A stretch of 27,822 nucleotides of DNA, taken from the NCBI GenBank assembly GCA_005223085.1, contig NJBP01000026.1, positions 1-27,822 of the forward strand, written 5' to 3'. The notes beneath the pieces were generated by a model, which worked only from the letters and a program-made list of their open reading frames with translations, was not told the DNA's origin and did no database searches. The DNA comes from Candidatus Aerophobetes bacterium Ae_b3b. Its GTDB lineage: Bacteria > Aerophobota > Aerophobia > Aerophobales > AE-B3A. Positions 7,691-15,164 of this stretch are shown here, one piece after another (within the stretch, counting starts at the first letter, position 1; each line of letters opens with the position of its first letter). The position numbers and the translations under genes were made by a program.

Positions 7691-8464
7691 TTAGTGATTT
7701 GGCTCCTCAGCACTAGAGTGCTCCTCTAAAACCTCTATCACTTTGGCAGGATAATTGCTAATGATCCCGTCTACTCCCATATTAATGTACCTGCGCATGG
7801 CTGGCTTATCATCGACCGTCCAGACCCAGACGAGTTTACCCTTGCGATGGGCTTCGGCCACCAGCGCAGAGGTAATCTCACCATAGCGAATTCCTAGAAT
7901 GTCCTCCAAGCCGTTAGTGTTGTTGCTCAGGCTTAAAGTTATTAGAGCTCGATTGAGCGATTTCAATTTTTGCAAAAACCTTTTTCCCCAGGATCTAATT
8001 ACTACCTGATTCACCATCTGATGTTTTTCCACCAATTTTACCAGTTCTTCTTCGATCCCCAGTGTCTTTACATCGATAACAATAGGGAGTTTGTCTTGCG
8101 CCCAGGCCAGAACCTCATCCAGGGTAGGAATCCTTTCCTTGGCATATTTTTCACCCCACCAGGCGCCGGCCGAGAGAGCCTTCAATTCAGCCAGGGGGGT
8201 TTCCCGCACTCGTCCTTCCCCATTGGTTGTCCTGCCGAGCTTGACATCGTGGATCACTACCAGATGTCCATCCTTACTTCGACGTACATCCAATTCTATC
8301 ATATCGGCTTTTATCTCAACTGCCATCCGGAAAGCGGCCATAGTATTCTCGGGATACCTTCCTGAGGCACCTCTATGCGAAATGACCAGGATGGAACCAT
8401 GATTTCCCCACATGGGTTTAGGCAGGTTTTTCTTTATCAAATCTTCGCCCATAACTTGCCTCAT
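7691..8464 (-). CDS. Glycerophosphodiester phosphodiesterase (GDPD family)
   Basis: 257 residues; cuts glycerophosphodiesters, released from membrane lipids, into sn-glycerol 3-phosphate and an alcohol. Family marks are SHRGASGRYPENTMAAF (H30, R31), IELDVRRSKDGHLVVIHD (metal-binding E57 and D59, catalytic H72) and a closing MGVDGIISNYPAKV. Size fits the short UgpQ-like group. The ATG at 8464 has no ribosome site. Upstream the frame stays open for 19 codons to a TGA and encodes a basic-then-hydrophobic stretch (NKRLLRIGCGGLILSFLFMR) preceded by AAGGAG at a good distance from an ATA codon (8519-8521), so the true protein may be exported and start at ATA or a mutated ATG. No glycerol-phosphate transporter lies beside it. 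Confidence 0.92.
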   Translation of the reverse strand: MRQVMGEDLIKKNLPKPMWGNHGSILVISHRGASGRYPENTMAAFRMAVEIKADMIELDVRRSKDGHLVVIHDVKLGRTTNGEGRVRETPLAELKALSAGAWWGEKYAKERIPTLDEVLAWAQDKLPIVIDVKTLGIEEELVKLVEKHQMVNQVVIRSWGKRFLQKLKSLNRALITLSLSNNTNGLEDILGIRYGEITSALVAEAHRKGKLVWVWTVDDKPAMRRYINMGVDGIISNYPAKVIEVLEEHSSAEEPNH

Positions 8465-8638
8465 AAAAAGAAAGGATAAAATTAAACCACCGCAACCTAT
8501 CCTAAGCAGCCTCTTATTTATTGTTCAATCTCCTTGGCTAGATCTACCCCCTTCACCAGTGATTAAGAGACGTATAGATAATGTACCATCAGTTTTTTCA
8601 CTGCCTAGAAATTATGAAATTCCAGGTAAGACTTGGTA

Positions 8639-10360
8639 TTAGCGAAGATTTTTTAAAAGATCTTCTAGAGGGACAGTATTTATGACATCAGAGCTTTCCA
8701 GCCATCCACGTCGGGCAGTAACTACTCCGAAGGTCATCAAATCCAATCCCTGTAAATTATGGGCATCGGTGTTTATGGCCAGTTTCACGCCTCTTTTTTT
8801 TGCCTCCATCACCCAGACATCAGTGAGGTCCAACCTCTGTGGTTGAGCATTGATCTCCAGCCAGATTCCTTTATCTTTGGCTACCTCTAAAACTTTATCT
8901 AAATCAATGGCATAAGGTTCCCTTTCACCTAACAGCCGGCCAGTAGGATGAGCAAAGATACGAACAAACGGGTTCTGCAAGGCCTTAACCACCCGATCGG
9001 TAATGGTTTTTTCATCCTGTTTAAAACCGGTATGCAAGGCAGCCACTACTATATCCAGCTGTTTTAAAATATCATCAGGATAGTCAAGACTCCCGTCTTT
9101 TTTAATGTCTACCTCACTACCCGCCAATAACTGAAAATCAGTAAGATGACAGTTTATATTTCTTATTTCCCTAATCTGAGCCAGAAGCATCTTTTCACTC
9201 AGACCCCCTCCTATTCTCAAGGAACTGGAATGGTCGCATATGGCTATATACTCATAGCCTTTCTCTTTTGCCTTTTCAATCAAGTCTTCAATGGAAGCAG
9301 TACCATCACTTGCCTGGGTGTGAACATGTAGATCACCCTTTATCTCGGGATTTTCTAACAACTTAGGTAGTTTTCCCGCTTCGGCTACCTCAACCTCTCC
9401 TCTATCTTCCCTCAACTCGGGTGGAATGAGAGGAAGGTCTAATAGGTTATAGACCTCCTCCTCTTCTTTTCCTCCCAGTTTTTCCCCGCTTTGAGTAAAA
9501 ACCCCATATTCATTAATCTTTAAGCCTCTTTTTATGGCCCTTTCTCTTAAGTTTATGTTATGGGGTTTGGAACCAGTGAAGTACTGAAGAGCAGCTCCAA
9601 AAGAATCCGGTAAAACCACCCTAAGGTCCATCTGGAGGCCTTGGCGGGTCAGGATACTTGACTTGGTCTCTCCCTTGGCCAGAACTTCCTCAACCGGGGA
9701 AAGCTGAACAAAGGCATCCATGATGGGGTGAGAGTTAGCAGAGGAGACCAGTATATCTATATCCCCAATGGTTTCTTTTCCTCTCCTCAGACTCCCTGCA
9801 GGAGATATTCTTTCTATCCAGGTGGAAGCTTTATTTTTCAATTCAGCAACTATCTCTTCCACTATGGGCAGAGCTTTCCCCAGTAAGATGCGAGCTCTGC
9901 TAGTTCGATAAAGCCTTATCCCTCGTAAGATATTCTCCTCAGTTTTTGCTCCCATACCCGGTAGATCTCGTAGCTTACCAGATTTGACAAATTGCTCCAG
10001 ATCAGAGATATTCGCAACCTTTGCCGTCCCGTGAAGGAGTTTGACGGTCTTTGGACCTATCTCAGGAATGAAAAGAAGTTCTCTTACACCCTCGGGAATT
10101 TCGGCCTTTAATTTCTCATGAGCTGGAAGCCTACCGGTATTGAGAATAGTATCGATCTTCTCCAACATTCCTTTACCTATTCCGGGAATGTCTGCCAGCC
10201 TGCCCCCACGGTGAAGTTCCTCTAGATCACCTGGCAGGTGCTCTAAAGTCTCGGCGGTCCTCTCGTAAGCCCTCACTCGAAAAGGGTTCTCTCCTTTGAT
10301 AGAAAGAAAATCGGCCATTTCCCTAAAAATTAGACAAATTTTAGCCGAGTCCACCTTCAT
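8639..10360 (-). CDS. polX: DNA polymerase X with PHP phosphoesterase domain
   Basis: 573 residues, the normal length of bacterial PolX (about 570). Order: helix-hairpin-helix 8-kDa region with LADIPGIGKGMLEKI (55-69), FIPEIGPKTVKLL and LPGMGAKTEENI; nucleotidyltransferase palm with GSLRRGKETIGDIDIL, giving metal ligands D200 and D202 plus D245 in LQMDLRVVL; then a PHP domain from about 340 with DLHVHTQASDGTASIEDL, AICDHSS, AALHTG, FAHPTGR and AINTDAHN. The PHP metal ligands look complete, so the 3'-5' exonuclease is probably active. Role: gap-filling synthesis and end cleaning in base-excision repair. Its start overlaps coaE by 20 nt, making it the last gene of the leuA-to-polX run. Confidence 0.96.
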   Translation of the reverse strand: MKVDSAKICLIFREMADFLSIKGENPFRVRAYERTAETLEHLPGDLEELHRGGRLADIPGIGKGMLEKIDTILNTGRLPAHEKLKAEIPEGVRELLFIPEIGPKTVKLLHGTAKVANISDLEQFVKSGKLRDLPGMGAKTEENILRGIRLYRTSRARILLGKALPIVEEIVAELKNKASTWIERISPAGSLRRGKETIGDIDILVSSANSHPIMDAFVQLSPVEEVLAKGETKSSILTRQGLQMDLRVVLPDSFGAALQYFTGSKPHNINLRERAIKRGLKINEYGVFTQSGEKLGGKEEEEVYNLLDLPLIPPELREDRGEVEVAEAGKLPKLLENPEIKGDLHVHTQASDGTASIEDLIEKAKEKGYEYIAICDHSSSLRIGGGLSEKMLLAQIREIRNINCHLTDFQLLAGSEVDIKKDGSLDYPDDILKQLDIVVAALHTGFKQDEKTITDRVVKALQNPFVRIFAHPTGRLLGEREPYAIDLDKVLEVAKDKGIWLEINAQPQRLDLTDVWVMEAKKRGVKLAINTDAHNLQGLDLMTFGVVTARRGWLESSDVINTVPLEDLLKNLR

Positions 10361-10943
10361 TTAGCTTTTCCCATATTTTTCTCACTTGCTCTCTTGTCTT
10401 ATCAATACTCCCGTTATTCTCAATGACAAAATCAGCTCTTTTGATTTTCTCACTCTGAGGAAACTGAGCTTCCATTATTCCCTTGATCTCTACCGGACTA
10501 AAATCGCTTTGGTCTTTAACCCTTTTCAATTGAGTATGGTAAGGTGTGGTAACTACAAGAATCTTATCTACCAGAGAATCCCATCCTGCTTCTAAAAGTA
10601 CCGCCGCATCTACGACGATTAGATTTGATCGGCTCATCCTTATTTTCTTCTTTATTTCTTTAACCATGAGAGGATGAAGGATTGAATTTAGTAGTTCCAG
10701 TTTCTTTTTATCTTTAAAGACTAGATTTCTTAGCTTTTTTCGTGAGATATTTCCCTTTCCATTCAGGACCGACTCAGTAAAAATACTCACCACTCTTTTT
10801 TTAATTTTCTCTTTCTCAAGAAGCTGATGCCCTATCCTATCTGCCTCAATGACCTCCACCCCCAAATCCTCAAACATATGGGCTACAGTGGTCTTACCAC
10901 AGCCAATATTACCGGTAAGCCCGATTACTTTACTTTTGGCCAT
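10341..10943 (-). CDS. coaE: Dephospho-CoA kinase
   Basis: 200 residues, standard size. Catalyses the last CoA step, ATP phosphorylation of the 3'-OH of dephospho-CoA, in the cytoplasm. Walker A is VIGLTGNIGCGKTTVAHMF (6-24). Further family marks are VEVIEADRIGHQLL (CoA-binding aspartate) and LIVVDAAVLLEAGWDSLVDK before the lid-region arginines (TPYHTQLKRVKDQ). The C-terminal ADFVIENNGSID is the usual end motif. It overlaps rdgB by 19 nt and polX by 20 nt, so all three are surely one transcript. Confidence 0.96.
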   Translation of the reverse strand: MAKSKVIGLTGNIGCGKTTVAHMFEDLGVEVIEADRIGHQLLEKEKIKKRVVSIFTESVLNGKGNISRKKLRNLVFKDKKKLELLNSILHPLMVKEIKKKIRMSRSNLIVVDAAVLLEAGWDSLVDKILVVTTPYHTQLKRVKDQSDFSPVEIKGIMEAQFPQSEKIKRADFVIENNGSIDKTREQVRKIWEKLNEGGLG

Positions 10944-11524
10944 AGTTCAAGAATCTTCTTTAGCTTCTCTAAAGCCTTACCCCGGTGACTGATACGGTTT
11001 TTTTCTTTTAGGCTTAGCTCAGCGAAGGTTCGCTCGTAACCCTGAGGCTGAAATAATGGATCGTAGCCAAACCCAGTGCGTCCTCTCCCGCGCCAAACGA
11101 TTCTTCCCTGGCAAGTTCCCTCTACTACTTTTTCTCTTTCAGCTCCGTCGCTGATCACCATCACACATCTGAAGGTTGCCCGGCGTCTGTGAAGAGGGAC
11201 TTTTTTCAAAAGGGAAAGAAGTTTTCTATTATTATCCTCATAGGAAGCTCCCTCGCCGGCAAATCGGGAAGAAAGAACGCCTGGAGCTCCCCCTAGAGCT
11301 TCTACTTCTAGTCCCGTATCGTCTGCCAGGGCAATTTTGTGGGTAAATTTTGCCACCCCCCTGGCCTTGACTTTTGCATTTCCATTGAGGGTATCCTTAT
11401 CCTCAACCAGGAGGGGAAATTTGGGAAAGTCTTTAAAGGTTAAAATTCTTATGGGAAGGTTCTGCAAAGCCTCCTTTATTTCTCGAATCTTATCCTCATT
11501 TTTGGTAGCTAACACCAGTTCCAT
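10925..11524 (-). CDS. rdgB: XTP/dITP diphosphatase (RdgB/HAM1 family)
   Basis: 199 residues, as in the family (about 197). Hydrolyses deaminated purine triphosphates (XTP, dITP, ITP) to monophosphate and pyrophosphate, keeping them out of DNA and RNA. Substrate-phosphate motif LATKNEDKIREIKEAL starts at residue 5; the metal/catalytic motif is IALADDTGLEVEALGGAPGV; the base-recognition end is GRTGFGYDPLFQPQGY followed by KNRISHRGKALEKL. All key residues are present. It overlaps the end of rph by 16 nt; rph-rdgB pairs are common in many bacteria, so the context supports the call. Confidence 0.97.
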   Translation of the reverse strand: MELVLATKNEDKIREIKEALQNLPIRILTFKDFPKFPLLVEDKDTLNGNAKVKARGVAKFTHKIALADDTGLEVEALGGAPGVLSSRFAGEGASYEDNNRKLLSLLKKVPLHRRRATFRCVMVISDGAEREKVVEGTCQGRIVWRGRGRTGFGYDPLFQPQGYERTFAELSLKEKNRISHRGKALEKLKKILELWPKVK

Positions 11525-12240
11525 TCATCTATTCCTATCGCCCCTTTCTCCACTTGAATAAGCTTTGCTATCCCCGCCTCGGCCAGATCCAGTAGCTTGC
11601 TTAGCATAGCTCGGGGAAAAGAAGTTCCCTCCCCGCTTACCTGTACCTCCACTAATTCTTTTTTGCCTGTCATTACTACATTCATATCCACACTGGCCTG
11701 AGAATCTTCTTGAAAAGATAAGTCGAGAAGTTTTTCCCCCCGGCTAATTCCAACACTGACCGCCGCTAAAGAATCTTTAATAATAGAATCCTCTACTATC
11801 CTCTTTTCCCTCAGCCATCTATCAGCGTCTGCCAGAGCCACAAAAGCTCCGGTGATAGAAGCGCATCTTGTGCCTCCATCTGCCTGAAGGACATCGCAGT
11901 CAATCCAGATAGTGCGTTCTCCCAGCCTGGCTAGATCAACCACTGCCCTGAGAGACCTACCGATCAATCTCTGGATCTCATAAGACCTGCCCCTTCGCTG
12001 ATTTACTTCTCTCAGGTTCCTCGTAGGGGTTGAGTAGGGGAGTAAACCATATTCTGCTGTGAGCCAGCCCTCATTTCCTCCCCGAAGAAAAGCAGGAACG
12101 CCCTCCTCTACCATCGCTGTACAAACTACTTTGGTGTCTCCAAAGCTTATAAGAGTCGAGCCTTGGGCATATTTAACAAAATTTCTTTCTATGGTGACTT
12201 TTCGCAGCTCATCGGCTGAACGTCCATCCCTTCTCAGCAT
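11509..12240 (-). CDS. rph: Ribonuclease PH
   Basis: 243 residues, close to the usual 238-250. A phosphate-dependent 3'-5' exonuclease that trims tRNA precursors, forming a hexameric ring. Marks: RRDGRSADELRKVTIERNF at the start, GSTLISFGDTKVVCTAMVEE, and RNLREVNQRRGRSYEIQRLI with the arginine-rich hexamer interface, then TIWIDCDVLQADGGTRCASI, which carries the phosphate and metal site. Start ATG 12240 follows GAGAGAAGG. It overlaps the fumarase-beta gene by 32 nt and rdgB by 16 nt. No truncation like that in some E. coli K-12 strains. Confidence 0.97.
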   Translation of the reverse strand: MLRRDGRSADELRKVTIERNFVKYAQGSTLISFGDTKVVCTAMVEEGVPAFLRGGNEGWLTAEYGLLPYSTPTRNLREVNQRRGRSYEIQRLIGRSLRAVVDLARLGERTIWIDCDVLQADGGTRCASITGAFVALADADRWLREKRIVEDSIIKDSLAAVSVGISRGEKLLDLSFQEDSQASVDMNVVMTGKKELVEVQVSGEGTSFPRAMLSKLLDLAEAGIAKLIQVEKGAIGIDEWNWC

Positions 12241-12793
12241 GGCCTTCTCTCATCCATAAATTTTCATATAAATCACACCCCTGGGTGTCTATACCTACAA
12301 TGGCGGGAAAGTCCTCAACCCATAGCTTATAGACCGCTTCAGGTCCCAGATCGGAAAAGGCTACAATTTCTGCCCGTTTTATCCTCTTAGACAAATAGGC
12401 TCCCGCTCCTCCAAAAGTAAGAAAATAAACTGCTTTGTATTTCCTTAGAGCTTCTCTTACTGCTCCGGATCTCTGTCCTTTGCCTATCATTCCTCGTAGG
12501 CCCATAGATAAAAGATGCGGAGTACACCTGTCCATTCGCGCGCTCGTAGTAGGTCCACAAGACCCCAGGGGTCTTCCTGACCTAGCCGGAGTGGGAGCAG
12601 TATAATAAATAATCTGGTCCTCCAGCGGAAAAGGAAGAGGCTTTTCTTTTTCTATGAGGCTCACTAATCTGGTGTGGGCGGCATCCCTTGCCGTATAGAT
12701 GACTCCACTAATTAGGACTTCATCTCTCACCCTCAAGCTTTGAGCTGTGGTCCTGCTGAGGGGAGAAGTGACCCTAATCGGTTCTATCTTCAT
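12209..12793 (-). CDS. Class I fumarate hydratase (or tartrate dehydratase) beta subunit
   Basis: About 194 residues from ATG 12793; an in-frame TTG 36 nt upstream is possible, but family members begin near MKIEPIRVTSPLS. This is the C-terminal-domain subunit of the oxygen-sensitive [4Fe-4S] hydro-lyases that convert fumarate and malate. Marks: LRVRDEVLISGVIYTARDAAHTR, APTPARSGRPLGSCGPTTSARMD (substrate-binding stretch), KAVYFLTFGGAGAYLSKRI and VEDFPAIVGIDTQGCDLYEN. The alpha subunit, which holds the Fe-S cluster and is usually encoded directly upstream, is absent here: a small membrane-protein gene is in its place. A tartrate dehydratase or other hydro-lyase beta subunit cannot be excluded. 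Overlaps its neighbours on both sides. Confidence 0.85.
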   Translation of the reverse strand: MKIEPIRVTSPLSRTTAQSLRVRDEVLISGVIYTARDAAHTRLVSLIEKEKPLPFPLEDQIIYYTAPTPARSGRPLGSCGPTTSARMDRCTPHLLSMGLRGMIGKGQRSGAVREALRKYKAVYFLTFGGAGAYLSKRIKRAEIVAFSDLGPEAVYKLWVEDFPAIVGIDTQGCDLYENLWMREGHAEKGWTFSR

Positions 12794-13001
12794 CTTTTTG
12801 GGATCTTTCCTTGGGGTAAATCCGATCAAAAAAATTTCCTATCCGACGGACCACATCAAAAATCCCGCCCAAAAAGACCCCCATAACCACCAGAAAAATA
12901 ATCAGCACCAGGGGCCAGGCGAAAATCAAAAGTAAGGCTATTAAAAGGCCCCCAAATCCTCCCATAATTTTGCCCAAGTTTCTTTTTAAAGAATTCCACA
13001 T
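12774..13001 (-). CDS. Small two-helix membrane protein, unknown
   Basis: 75 residues. Residues 13-46 are almost wholly hydrophobic, from GGFGGLLIALLLIFAWPLVL to LVVMGVFLGGIF, best read as one long or two short TM helices with a positively charged start and a charged tail (RIYPKERSQKDEDRTD). ATG 13001 has AAAAGGT 7 nt upstream, and the gene fits tightly between ftsZ (13-nt gap) and the fumarase gene (about 20-nt overlap), which supports it being real. Not recognised. Sitting just after ftsZ it could be a membrane partner in division, but only position suggests this. Confidence 0.65.
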   Translation of the reverse strand: MWNSLKRNLGKIMGGFGGLLIALLLIFAWPLVLIIFLVVMGVFLGGIFDVVRRIGNFFDRIYPKERSQKDEDRTD

Positions 13002-13014
13002 ACCGGCTACCTTT

Positions 13015-14112
13015 TCAATTCTTTCTCTTTCTCAAAAAGGTGGGAATATCCAGTTCATCACCCGCATGAATACCCAGATCTAGCTGTTTTGAGCTGGGCG
13101 GTGGTTTCTTATCCTCTTCAGTGATCTCGCCTCCGGCGACAATAAGAGCAACCACTACCTCATCAGAAATAGTCTCGTCAATACTCACGCCAAAGACAAA
13201 TTCCGCCTGGGATGAGCTATTTTCCTTGACAATAAGAGTGGCGGCTTCCACTTCGGATAAACTTAGATCCTTTCCTCCTCTAATATTAAAGAGTACAGCT
13301 TTTGCCTTTTTCAAAGAAATCTTGCCTAACAGGGGAAAAGAAACCGACTGCTTAGCTGCCTCCTGAGCTGCATCCCTACCAGATGCTTTGCCCATAGCTA
13401 TCTGGATTCGACCTTTGTTCTGGAGAAGCGCCCTGATATCGGCGAAATCTAAACTTATTAAACCAGGATGTAAAAGTAGATTTCCCAGGGCCTTAATAAC
13501 TTGATCTAAGATTCCATCTATTGCGGTGAATCCTTTCTTTAAGGAGGGATGCGCTTGAGCATTTTCTAGTAAAATATCGTTAGGAATGACCATCAAGGCG
13601 TCCAGAGTTTTTTCCAGTTCTTGAAGACCTCTCTTTCCCATGGCCGCTCTTTTTTCTCCCTCAAAATAAAAAGGAAGAACTACAAATCCTATAGTAAGGC
13701 TTCCCATCTCTTTTGCCAGTTGGGCTATGATGGGAGAAGCTCCTGTACCGGTACCTTTACCCAAACCTGAAACCAGAAAGACAAGATCTGCCTCCTGCAA
13801 AATTTCCTTAATTCTCTCCTTTTCTTCCAGAGCAACCTGCCTACCCATCTCGGGATCACCGCCTGTTCCCCATCCTCTGGTTACACTATCTCCCAACTGC
13901 AGCTTCTTTTTTACTCCACATCTTTCCAGGGAACTTCTATCGGTATTTAGGACAACGAACTCTATCTTTGGCAAGGAATCACGGGTCAGTCGGGAAAGTA
14001 TGCTGCATCCAGCTCCCCCGATTCCTAAGACTTTTATCCGTACCGCCGATGATTTTGTGGTAGGGACAGATTTAGTCACCGACTTGGAAACACCGGAATC
14101 AAATTCAATCAT
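13015..14112 (-). CDS. FtsZ-like tubulin homologue with altered GTPase motifs
   Basis: 365 residues. The tubulin-type fold is clear: KVLGIGGAGCSILSRL (27-42), VVLNTDRSSLERC, LVFLVSGLGKGTGTGASPI, PNDILLE, and ISLDFADIRALLQNKGRIQI. The tail ELDIPTFLRKRKN is the conserved C-terminal peptide that binds FtsA, ZipA or SepF, after an unusually short linker. Two motif changes: the GTP loop reads G-L-G-K-G-T-G-T-G, with K119 where FtsZ has glycine, and the T7 loop has S220 in place of the usual asparagine, though D222 and D225 remain. It may be the cell's sole FtsZ or a paralogue with altered GTP turnover. Expressed within the leuA-pheS run; GAGGGG lies 8 nt before ATG 14112. I withhold the ftsZ symbol for these reasons. 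Confidence 0.85.
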   Translation of the reverse strand: MIEFDSGVSKSVTKSVPTTKSSAVRIKVLGIGGAGCSILSRLTRDSLPKIEFVVLNTDRSSLERCGVKKKLQLGDSVTRGWGTGGDPEMGRQVALEEKERIKEILQEADLVFLVSGLGKGTGTGASPIIAQLAKEMGSLTIGFVVLPFYFEGEKRAAMGKRGLQELEKTLDALMVIPNDILLENAQAHPSLKKGFTAIDGILDQVIKALGNLLLHPGLISLDFADIRALLQNKGRIQIAMGKASGRDAAQEAAKQSVSFPLLGKISLKKAKAVLFNIRGGKDLSLSEVEAATLIVKENSSSQAEFVFGVSIDETISDEVVVALIVAGGEITEEDKKPPPSSKQLDLGIHAGDELDIPTFLRKRKN

Positions 14113-14126
14113 CTAAAAATCCCCTC

Positions 14127-14154
14127 ATCAGATTTCAGTGGCCTGATTTCTGAT
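14127..14154 (-). promoter_or_regulatory. Hairpin between pheS and the ftsZ-like gene
   Basis: ATCAGA-TT-TCAG-TGGC-CTGA-TT-TCTGAT pairs as a 12-bp-arm hairpin with one 2x2 internal mismatch. It begins 2 nt after the pheS stop and sits just ahead of the ribosome site of the ftsZ-like gene, whose leader then has a T5 run. It could weaken read-through or set RNA processing. Confidence 0.45.
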
Positions 14155-14156
14155 TT

Positions 14157-15164
14157 TCAGAATTGACTTAAGAATCGTAGGTCATTCTGAAAGAAAAGTC
14201 GAATATCATCGATCCCGTATTTTAACATACAGATGCGCTCTACCCCCATTCCAAAGGCAAAGCCCTGATATTTTTCTGGATCGTAATTAACTTTCCTGAA
14301 AACCTCCGGGTCCACCATCCCTGCTCCCAGGATTTCCAGCCATCCTTTTCCAGAACAGACCCGACAGCCCCTGCCTTTGCACATAATACAGCTAATGTCC
14401 ACTTCCGCACTGGGTTCAGTAAAGGGGAAGAAGCTAGGACGAAAGCGAAGACGAGTTTTTTTATCGAACATCTGGTGGACAAAATAGGTTAGACAACCCT
14501 TAAGGTCAGAAAAGGTTATGCTCTTATCAACAGCCAATCCCTCTACCTGATGAAACATGGGAAAGTGAGAGGCATCGACTGCATCCCGTCGGTAGCACCT
14601 GCCTGGAGCAATTATGCGTATGGGAGGAGATTTTTTCTCCATTACCCTGATTTGAACCGGGGAGGTCTGAGTTCTGAGAAGATGGGTATCGTCGAGGTAA
14701 AAAGAATCTTGCTCATCCCGGGCTGGATGATAGCGGGGCATATTTAAGGCCTCGAAGTTGTAATACTCAGTCTCCACTTCCGGACCTCTTACTACCTGAA
14801 AACCCAGGCCAATAAAGATTCTTTTGATCTCCTCCAGGGTCTGAGTGATGGGATGAAGTCTGCCCAGGAGTGGTTTTTTTCCTGGAAGAGTTATATCAAC
14901 CCATTCCTCTTCCTCCTCTCGAGATATCTCCTTTTCTCTTCTTTTTAAATCCTCTTGAACTGCCCGCTTTATCTGATTTACCAACTCTCCTACCAGGGGT
15001 CTATCCTGGGGAGAAAGATCAGTTATGTTCCTCAAAATTTGGGTAATTTTACCCTGGCGCCTTCCTAAAAACTCAACCCGCACGGCCTCAAGCTCTTTTT
15101 CATTGGTAGCTTCGTCTATTTTTCTCTTAGCTTCCAGCCTTAATCTTTCCAGCTTCTCTCTCAT
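14157..15164 (-). CDS. pheS: Phenylalanine--tRNA ligase alpha subunit
   Basis: 335 residues (usual 330-340). Forms the catalytic half of the (alpha-beta)2 synthetase that charges tRNA-Phe. An N-terminal coiled coil (1-90) is followed by LHPITQTLEEIKRIFIGLGF and the class II motifs: FQVVRGPEVETEYYNFEALN, HLLRTQTSPVQIRVME (motif 2 region), APGRCYRRDAVDASHFPMFH and, at the end, GFAFGMGVERICMLKYGIDD (motif 3). ATG 15164 overlaps leuA by 38 nt. The beta subunit gene pheT, nearly always next, is missing: the ftsZ-like gene follows. PheT must be encoded elsewhere. Confidence 0.97.
   Translation of the reverse strand: MREKLERLRLEAKRKIDEATNEKELEAVRVEFLGRRQGKITQILRNITDLSPQDRPLVGELVNQIKRAVQEDLKRREKEISREEEEEWVDITLPGKKPLLGRLHPITQTLEEIKRIFIGLGFQVVRGPEVETEYYNFEALNMPRYHPARDEQDSFYLDDTHLLRTQTSPVQIRVMEKKSPPIRIIAPGRCYRRDAVDASHFPMFHQVEGLAVDKSITFSDLKGCLTYFVHQMFDKKTRLRFRPSFFPFTEPSAEVDISCIMCKGRGCRVCSGKGWLEILGAGMVDPEVFRKVNYDPEKYQGFAFGMGVERICMLKYGIDDIRLFFQNDLRFLSQF

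Noticed and set aside
7970-8402. Plus-strand open frames opposite the glycerophosphodiesterase gene.
   Set aside because: They are antisense shadows of a gene with clear catalytic motifs and lack start signals.
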